Source of the DNA: Thermofilaceae archaeon
Lineage (GTDB): Archaea; Thermoproteota; Thermoprotei; Thermofilales; Thermofilaceae
Direction of reading: 5' to 3'
DNA: 62,860 nucleotides
Assembly: GCA_038731975.1 (NCBI GenBank)
Contig: JAVYQJ010000009.1
Location: 1 to 62,860, forward strand
In this document: positions 58,252 to 62,860 of the stretch, piece after piece
Layout: every line of letters begins with the position of its first letter
Position numbering within the stretch: position 1 is the stretch's first letter
Made by a program: the position numbers and the translations under genes
The notes under the pieces: model-generated
Database searches by the model: none
Seen by the model: only the letters and a program-made list of their open reading frames with translations
What the model was told of the DNA's origin: nothing

Positions 58252-58805
58252 ATCCGAAAGTAAAACACAAAAAGCTTTATTACTTGTGTAAACCTGAACC
58301 TTTCAAGGCACTCCAAGGATCGACAAGCTGCGAGCTTTCAGCACTAGTTCCCCACCTCTACTGTTGAGTGGGAGTTGTCGACCCCTCCCATTCTAGTAGC
58401 TGCCCCCTCCGGACTTAAAGCTTCTCATCCGAGCATCTAGCCGCAGCAGGCTCAGCAAAAGCCCTCCGTTACGAGTCTGCTCAAGGCTGGTTGAGGTTGC
58501 GGATTCGAGTTAAAGGTCTAGAGCCGTTGATAGACGATTGTTCCCTTTGTTTCCTCGCTTGTCGTGTAGTGGAGGTGGGATGCCGCAACTCAGGTGGCTT
58601 CAACTGTCTTCCAGCGCTGCCGGTAGAGCGCTGGTGAGGTTAGATTGGCCCGCTTGGTATTTGTCTCGGCCTCTTCAGTGGCGGCATGCTGATCGTTGTG
58701 AGGGAGGGGAGGCTATTGGAGGTGTGGGTGGCGCGTGAGAGCTTTGACGGCTTGAGCAGTGCCCGTGACGAAAGGGTATTAAGCTTCCCGGCTTACTGCA
58801 ACACA
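58252..58805. other. Gene-free region before the flavin reductase
   Basis: No supported gene is found in about 550 bases. An AT-rich promoter stretch (GTAATAAAGC, 58282-58292) serves the leftward gene. A perfect eight-base stem, CCAGCGCT/AGCGCTGG, lies at 58610-58633 with an eight-base loop. Weaker stems lie near 58349-58395. It may hold a structured RNA. Confidence 0.5.
58774..58783 (+). promoter_or_regulatory. TATA box for the flavin reductase
   Basis: GGGTATTAAG is centred 27 bases before the ATG at 58806, which supports that start over upstream in-frame ATG codons. Confidence 0.5.
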
Positions 58806-59345
58806 ATGAAGGAAGTAAAAAGGTTTTACCTGCTCCTCCACCCGAGGCCGGCTTACCTGATTGGCAGCGGTCGCTTGGGCGAGCGAGTGAACTTCATGGC
58901 TGCGTCATGGGTTACGCCGATCGCCGAGGAGCCCCCCCTTGTGGGAGTCGCGATAGGTGCGGACAGCTACACGCGCGAGCTGATCGATGCGTATGGCGAG
59001 TTCACCATCAACGTGCTGCCTATGGATAAGGTCGACCTCATCTACTACGCTGGCAGCAGGAGCGGACGCGAAGAGGACAAGACGAAGCAGATCAAGGCTG
59101 TGAGGGGTGAGAAAGTGCAAGCCCCTGTTGCGGAAGGGGCGGTGGGGGTTGTCGAGTGCAGGATCTACACTAGAGTTCAAGCGGAGGACGTCGTCTTCTA
59201 CGTTGGCGAGGTTCTCTCCGCCAGGGCGGACGAGAGCGTTTTCGACGAGAGGAAGGGCTGGGACGCCTCGCGGGTGGACTTACCTCTCCACAACTGGGGG
59301 CGCGGCTTCTACGGGCTAGGGCGCTTCAGAATGGCCAAAGCCTAG
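58806..59345 (+). CDS. Flavin reductase-like FMN-binding protein
   Basis: The 179-residue protein begins MKEVKRFYLLLHPRPAYLIG, with ERVNFMAASWVTPIAEEPPL and FTINVLPMDKVDLIYYAGS, the pattern of the flavin reductase-like (DIM6/NTAB) family that binds FMN. It may reduce flavin or transfer electrons in small-molecule metabolism. The longer frame to 58686 is rejected because of the TATA box. The end overlaps the convergent unknown gene by four bases. Confidence 0.88.
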   Translation: MKEVKRFYLLLHPRPAYLIGSGRLGERVNFMAASWVTPIAEEPPLVGVAIGADSYTRELIDAYGEFTINVLPMDKVDLIYYAGSRSGREEDKTKQIKAVRGEKVQAPVAEGAVGVVECRIYTRVQAEDVVFYVGEVLSARADESVFDERKGWDASRVDLPLHNWGRGFYGLGRFRMAKA

Positions 59346-59644
59346 TGGTACTCGGTAATCACTGCCGCCAGCTTCACTTCTCCCGTTTTTTCGATGCGGT
59401 ACGCGAGGCGGAGGACGGCGGCCCGATGGTCAAGCCTGCAGAAGACCGAGTAGATGTGAAACCCCTCAATGAATCCATCGTACCGCACCACACCGGGAAC
59501 TCCCGTATCCCGCAGGGATCTGCCTATCCTTTTCGGGATCTCTGATAGCCACGTGCCGCCAGATAAGGCTGCAGACTCGTAAGGGGCCTTCAAGTTAGTG
59601 CGGGCACGTATGGCATCGATGAGTCCTTTCAGATTGCTGCGCAC
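59342..59644 (-). CDS. Hypothetical protein
   Basis: The 100-residue protein contains a helical start and a beta-rich C-terminus (VVRYDGFIEGFHIYSVF and AVLRLAYRIEKTGEVKLAAV). I do not recognise it. The GTG at 59644 is preceded by a weak TATA-like CAATAGTC, while a longer frame to 59725 would overlap the zinc-finger gene. It is convergent with the flavin reductase. Confidence 0.5.
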   Translation of the reverse strand: MRSNLKGLIDAIRARTNLKAPYESAALSGGTWLSEIPKRIGRSLRDTGVPGVVRYDGFIEGFHIYSVFCRLDHRAAVLRLAYRIEKTGEVKLAAVITEYH

Positions 59645-59685
59645 GCGACATCTACTTCCTGTGACTATTGTACCGCTCGCGTATT

Positions 59686-59940
59686 TTACTCCTCTTCCTC
59701 GTACTCTTCCTCCTCCTCTTCCCACTCAAACTGGTAGTAGCTCTCCCCACTTTCCTCCTCTTCGGGGTGCTTCCGCAAATGCTCTTCCAGAGCAGCTTTG
59801 CTTTCCAGCTTCTTGCCGCACTTCGGGCACATGAGATAGTAGGGCCCGGTCGGCTTATGCCATGCATCAAAGTGCGCTTCGAAGTCCTCCCTGCTGTAGA
59901 ACAGGGCTCCGCACTCGGGGCACTTCAGTGGGCTTGCCAC
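59686..59940 (-). CDS. Two-finger C2H2 zinc-finger protein with acidic tail
   Basis: The 84-residue protein has two C2H2 units: CPECGALFYSREDFEAHFDAWH and CPKCGKKLESKAALEEHLRKH, given here as their outlines (cysteine pairs at residues 7-10 and 38-41). A highly acidic glutamate-rich tail follows. Such small archaeal zinc-finger proteins probably bind nucleic acid or proteins. A palindrome lies between its TATA box and start codon, suggesting specific control. The GTG at 59940 is the start. Confidence 0.85.
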   Translation of the reverse strand: MASPLKCPECGALFYSREDFEAHFDAWHKPTGPYYLMCPKCGKKLESKAALEEHLRKHPEEEESGESYYQFEWEEEEEEYEEEE

Positions 59941-59958
59941 AGGAGAATGAATCTCCTG
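59940..59958. promoter_or_regulatory. Inverted repeat at the zinc-finger gene start
   Basis: CAGGAGA-ATGAA-TCTCCTG has perfect seven-base arms between the TATA box (59960-59967) and the GTG at 59940, so it could be an operator. Confidence 0.5.
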
Positions 59959-59977
59959 CGATTATCTGCTTAACGTT

Positions 59978-61012
59978 TTACTCGAGGGATAGGTCGATGG
60001 TTGCCTCGAGGACATCCATCGAGTAGTCGCAGATTCTCCTCAAGCTGTCCGCGATCAGCCTGATGACCATGTGCCTCCTCGCATCGCAGGGCTCCTCGAG
60101 AATCCTCTCGATGAACCCCTGTTCGGCTGCCGCCAGTCGGGGTGGGTACTCGTCTAGCAAGCTTAGGGCCTTCTCCCTCTCCCTATTGAGGAAGCAACGT
60201 ATCGAGTTTTGGAAGATTTCCTTCGCGAGCTTTGTCATCGACTCGAGCTCCCTCTCTAAGCCGCTGATCGAAACGCCCGCTGTTACCAGCGACTTCGCGT
60301 TCCTAGCGATCTTCTCCGCGTGATCCGCGCAGCGCTCCACGCTCTTCCCGACCACCGCGTACTCGATTATCTCCTCGAGACTCTTCAAGCCGATCTCCTC
60401 GATCCCCACGAAGCCTCTGACGCCCGCGTTCAACTGGCGGAGCAGGTAGAGGTACAGCTTATCGATGAAATCGTCCCTTGATATGACGTCCTCAAGGAGG
60501 GTTATGTTTCGAGCGAAGAGGCCCTCCATGGAATCGTCGATCATCCCGGCCCCTACCTGCCCCATCCTCTGGATGACGAGGTTGACGGGGAGCTCCTCAA
60601 CGTTGACCAGCACTTGCAGTACGATGCTGTGCTCCCCATCCTCCAGCAGCTCCACTCCGATCATCTTGTTTGAAATGACCCTCTTTATGACGTCCTTGAA
60701 CCTCTTCCCATCGGGGGGTAGCTCGACTCTGATCACCTTGTAGCCGACCAGGTAGCGAGACATTATCTCGCGGATAATCGTCCCTTCGCTCTCCCCGTCT
60801 CGGATTACCATTTTGCACTCCGGCCTCTTTCCCTCCTGAAGGGGTGGCGGCACTAAGCGGAGCGAGCCGTCGGGCTCAAGAACAATGGTGACCGGCGACC
60901 CCCTACCTATGCCAACGCGTTTCGCCCAGTTCTTGGGGAGCGAAACGACGTACGTCGACCTGCCTATCAGCTGAACCCTCCTAGTTACCTCTCGCGTTTC
61001 CATACTAACCAC
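59978..61012 (-). CDS. AbrB-PhoU fusion regulator
   Basis: The 344-residue protein has a SpoVT/AbrB-type DNA-binding domain (RSTYVVSLPKNWAKRVGI) followed by a PhoU-like helical domain with repeated carboxylate-rich helices (YAVVGKSVERCADHAEKIA). Archaeal proteins of this type are thought to regulate phosphate uptake. No phosphate transporter is in the window. The start is the GTG at 61012 or the ATG at 61003, the latter 22 bases from CGTAATTAGC. Confidence 0.88.
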   Translation of the reverse strand: MVSMETREVTRRVQLIGRSTYVVSLPKNWAKRVGIGRGSPVTIVLEPDGSLRLVPPPLQEGKRPECKMVIRDGESEGTIIREIMSRYLVGYKVIRVELPPDGKRFKDVIKRVISNKMIGVELLEDGEHSIVLQVLVNVEELPVNLVIQRMGQVGAGMIDDSMEGLFARNITLLEDVISRDDFIDKLYLYLLRQLNAGVRGFVGIEEIGLKSLEEIIEYAVVGKSVERCADHAEKIARNAKSLVTAGVSISGLERELESMTKLAKEIFQNSIRCFLNREREKALSLLDEYPPRLAAAEQGFIERILEEPCDARRHMVIRLIADSLRRICDYSMDVLEATIDLSLE

Positions 61013-61039
61013 TACAAAGCTAATTACGCTCTCTATACT

Positions 61040-61567
61040 TTAGACGCTTCTTTTAAAGCTTTTGGGCTCGCAATCCGCCCTCAGGGCGTCAAACCCGACG
61101 AGGAGGGTTCCACAGCCCCCGCAGCTGGAGTTGAACAGCGAGAGCAGGAACGCGTGGGTCGGCGGCGAGGGCGAAGCTGCGACGCACGACTCTGCGATCT
61201 CGTCCAGCTCTGGTAGCTTGAGTGGTAGGAGAAGCACTGTGTGCTCCCCCCTAGCTTCCGCGAGCGAGGCTCGGTCGATTAAAACCCCCCTTTCATCGAT
61301 CACGCCGACTTTCCGCTCACCTACCTTGAGTACGGCGTAGGGGCCTGCAGGCCACTGGAAGTCGGGTCGCGTTAGAGCCGCAAAAACGTGCCTCTTGCCG
61401 AGGCACTCAAGGACGCCGACGTTGACCGGCCTACCCCAGTGCGACCTACTCGCGGAGTACTTCTGCTCAATCTTAGCTACCTCGTCGATCTCTTGCTGGC
61501 TGAGCTTCCGCACCCTGAGCACACCCCTTTTGACTAGAACGGCCAGGACGACGTCCTCCAGCGTCAT
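61040..61567 (-). CDS. Hypothetical protein with a cysteine cluster
   Basis: The 175-residue protein has an N-terminal helix-turn-helix-like segment (LEDVVLAVLVKRGVLRVRKL). A beta-rich middle follows, then the cysteine group SSCGGCGTLLVG near the end. I do not recognise a family. It overlaps the upstream Gfo/Idh/MocA gene by four bases and so is co-transcribed with it. Confidence 0.6.
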   Translation of the reverse strand: MTLEDVVLAVLVKRGVLRVRKLSQQEIDEVAKIEQKYSASRSHWGRPVNVGVLECLGKRHVFAALTRPDFQWPAGPYAVLKVGERKVGVIDERGVLIDRASLAEARGEHTVLLLPLKLPELDEIAESCVAASPSPPTHAFLLSLFNSSCGGCGTLLVGFDALRADCEPKSFKRSV

Positions 61568-62568
61568 AGCCTTACGGGCTGCCCCCTCTTGCCTGACTCG
61601 ATGATCGCCTCGAGTATCTTAACGTTATCCACGCCGTCCTCGACCGTGATGGCGGGCTCCGAGCGGCCGAGAACACAGGAGATGAAGTGGCGATCGGCCT
61701 CTACGAGGAAGCCGCTTGCAACGCCGTGAGACTTCCTCAGCTTGGCGAGGTGAGGGTACGTGTAGCTGGTGCTTGCCACGCTGATCGACTCCCTCTCGGT
61801 ATCAACGTGGACTGCCCCCCTCGTGCAGACGAGCTCCAGCTTGAAGTCGAAAATCGAGGGGGAGCTTTCGGGGAGCACCCAGCTGCTCTCAAGCACGGCG
61901 AAACCTTCGTCGAACTTCAGGATAGCAGCGAAGGCATCGGGTGTCCCCAGATCGCTGAGCAGCTTGGTCACCGACGTTGCGTACACTTCCCTCACGGGCT
62001 GGTTGAAGTACCAGCGCGCTAAATCGACTGTGTGGCTCATGAGGAAGAAGGCGACGCTGGTCTTCGAAGCCCAGCTCAACATCCTCCTCGGCACGTACAG
62101 AGTGTCGCTCAGCCTGATGTACGCGTGAATTGGGGACCCGAGCTCGCCCCGTTGCAGCAGCTCCTTCACGTATACGAACGGGGGGTTGAACCGGTTCTCG
62201 AAGTTCACCAGCAGAAGTACACCCCTCCTTCTAGCTTCGTCAGCCATCGCTTGTGCCTCAGCGAGGCTCGTAGCCATCGGCTTCTCCACCAGCACGTGCT
62301 TACCTGCTCTCAGAGCCGCCATCACAGGTTCAAAATGGAGGTGGTCAGGCGTTGCTACAACTACCGCATCCACCCCGGATCTTTCGCATAACTCCTCTGC
62401 ACTGCCGTAGAACTCGGGCACGCCTTGCTCGGAGGCTACAAGCTTGGCCTTCTGTCTATCAACGTCCGCCACTGCTACGATTTCCGCTTCTGGTACATGC
62501 CTTAACGCTTCGAGGTGCAGTAGCCCCTGGTTCCCCAACCCTACAACGCCAACTCGAACCTTCCCCAT
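61564..62568 (-). CDS. Gfo/Idh/MocA family dehydrogenase
   Basis: The 334-residue protein begins VRVGVVGLGNQGLLHLEAL, has the catalytic EKP in HVLVEKPMATS, and the MSHTVDLARWYF active-site motif with histidine. It is the fifth member of the family in the window. The ATG at 62568 is used, and a TTG at 62577 is possible. It is co-transcribed with the 175-residue gene. Confidence 0.9.
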   Translation of the reverse strand: MGKVRVGVVGLGNQGLLHLEALRHVPEAEIVAVADVDRQKAKLVASEQGVPEFYGSAEELCERSGVDAVVVATPDHLHFEPVMAALRAGKHVLVEKPMATSLAEAQAMADEARRRGVLLLVNFENRFNPPFVYVKELLQRGELGSPIHAYIRLSDTLYVPRRMLSWASKTSVAFFLMSHTVDLARWYFNQPVREVYATSVTKLLSDLGTPDAFAAILKFDEGFAVLESSWVLPESSPSIFDFKLELVCTRGAVHVDTERESISVASTSYTYPHLAKLRKSHGVASGFLVEADRHFISCVLGRSEPAITVEDGVDNVKILEAIIESGKRGQPVRL

Positions 62569-62706
62569 GCGCTCCAAGGCCTCGATGCGGAGGTGCTTAT
62601 CTAGCTTTGCTTTTCCAGCAATATTCCATGCAAAGGAAAATACTCGTTGAGCAAGCTCTATAGCGATCTCTCAAGTGCTATAAATCCGCTTACGTGAGCT
62701 GGCTTG

Positions 62707-62717
62707 ACTTTTATACC
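62707..62717 (+). promoter_or_regulatory. TATA box for the class II aldolase gene
   Basis: ACTTTTATACC is centred 24-25 bases before the GTG at 62737. A second box, GCTATAAATCC, lies near 62678-62688. Confidence 0.5.
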
Positions 62718-62736
62718 GGCGTTTAACGGCTGACTC

Positions 62737-62860
62737 GTGAAGTATCGGGAGCTTAGGGAAAAGGTGATTGAAGCCTTCAGGTTCATGGAAAGTGCGGGGT
62801 TGAACTGGGGCTATAGCGGCAACATCAGCGTTCGCTTGCCCGAAGAAGGGCTCTACTTAA
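62737..62860 (+). CDS. Class II aldolase/adducin family protein (5' part)
   Basis: The 41 codons before the right edge include FRFMESAGLNWGYSGNISVR, whose SGNIS segment is the N-terminal phosphate/substrate motif of class II aldolases such as fuculose-phosphate aldolase. It starts at a GTG with a TATA box 24 bases upstream and runs off the window. Given the nearby fucosidase and keto-sugar genes, a fuculose- or ribulose-phosphate aldolase is plausible. The rest is needed to tell. Confidence 0.8.
   Translation, partial: MKYRELREKVIEAFRFMESAGLNWGYSGNISVRLPEEGLYL

Noticed and set aside
58538-58738. A 66-codon frame in the gene-free region
   Set aside because: No promoter at a suitable distance, no ribosome-binding sequence, low-complexity residue content.
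1-62860. CRISPR arrays, rRNA, tRNA and insertion sequences
   Set aside because: No regularly spaced direct repeats, no conserved rRNA segments, no tRNA T-arm with acceptor pairing and no transposase-like protein were found by reading both strands. An intron-containing tRNA could still be missed.

Overview
The window looks like a piece of a thermophilic archaeal chromosome, most likely a member of the Thermoproteota close to the Thermofilum/Thermoproteales side. This is inferred from gene content and promoter style, not from a database match. Supporting evidence is an archaeal-type leucyl-tRNA synthetase, an XPB helicase next to its Bax1 nuclease, ribosomal protein L35Ae, an archaeal Thg1-like tRNA guanylyltransferase, a NikR regulator, an AbrB-PhoU fusion and C/D box guide RNAs. 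Many genes have a TATA-like box centred 22-32 bases before the start codon and no leader, the typical leaderless archaeal pattern. Genes are densely packed on both strands with short overlaps. I found no rRNA, no tRNA, no CRISPR array and no insertion sequence.

Layout. 1-5.7 kb: the start of a leftward gene, a lone Cas4-like nuclease, a four-gene ABC-2 export operon and two TIM-barrel sugar isomerase/epimerase genes. 5.9-11.3 kb: a TatD-like hydrolase, homoserine kinase divergent from a cystathionine synthase, a winged-helix protein with DeoC, NikR, L35Ae and two unknown genes. 11.4-18.4 kb: a carbohydrate block with a GH36 alpha-galactosidase-like enzyme, a GlcNAc-kinase-family protein, a GH29 alpha-L-fucosidase and two Gfo/Idh/MocA dehydrogenases. 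18.4-20.8 kb: a SPOUT (Sfm1-like) methyltransferase, a CinA-like protein, a C/D box sRNA and adenylate kinase.

20.9-27.3 kb holds the most unusual locus: an OPT-family-like transporter overlapping a 1499-residue protein that joins a signal peptide, a degenerate M28-peptidase-like ectodomain and an FtsX/MacB-like permease half. 27.3-31.1 kb: an HD-domain protein, Bax1 and XPB. 31.2-38.5 kb: a thioredoxin-reductase-like flavoprotein with an unusual nucleotide site, a sugar-acid block (FGGY kinase, 2-hydroxyacid dehydrogenase, HpcH aldolase), a PfpI protein, an M42 aminopeptidase, a thymidylate kinase lacking its P-loop lysine and an Mth938-like protein. 38.5-41.6 kb: an ACT-domain regulator divergent from a polar amino acid ABC importer, with a perfect 16-base palindrome between them. 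42-51.7 kb: GalT, an alpha/beta hydrolase ending inside a striking nested palindrome, a methyltransferase, a UbiA prenyltransferase, LeuRS, Thg1 and two more Gfo/Idh/MocA genes. 51.8-62.9 kb: a GNAT enzyme, an ECF-S-like membrane protein, a second C/D box sRNA candidate, an operon of uridine phosphorylase, a DUF3267-type membrane zinc protease and a third TIM-barrel isomerase behind a tandemly duplicated promoter, an exported cysteine-rich protein, a flavin reductase, a zinc-finger protein, AbrB-PhoU, a fifth Gfo/Idh/MocA gene and the start of a class II aldolase.

Taken together the window is rich in carbohydrate catabolism. Glycosidases release galactose and fucose, GalT handles galactose 1-phosphate, kinases phosphorylate sugars, and five Gfo/Idh/MocA dehydrogenases with three TIM-barrel isomerases suggest oxidative (3-keto) sugar or glycoside chemistry. 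Peptide and amino-acid uptake and turnover are represented by the OPT/M28 locus, M42 and the amino-acid ABC importer.
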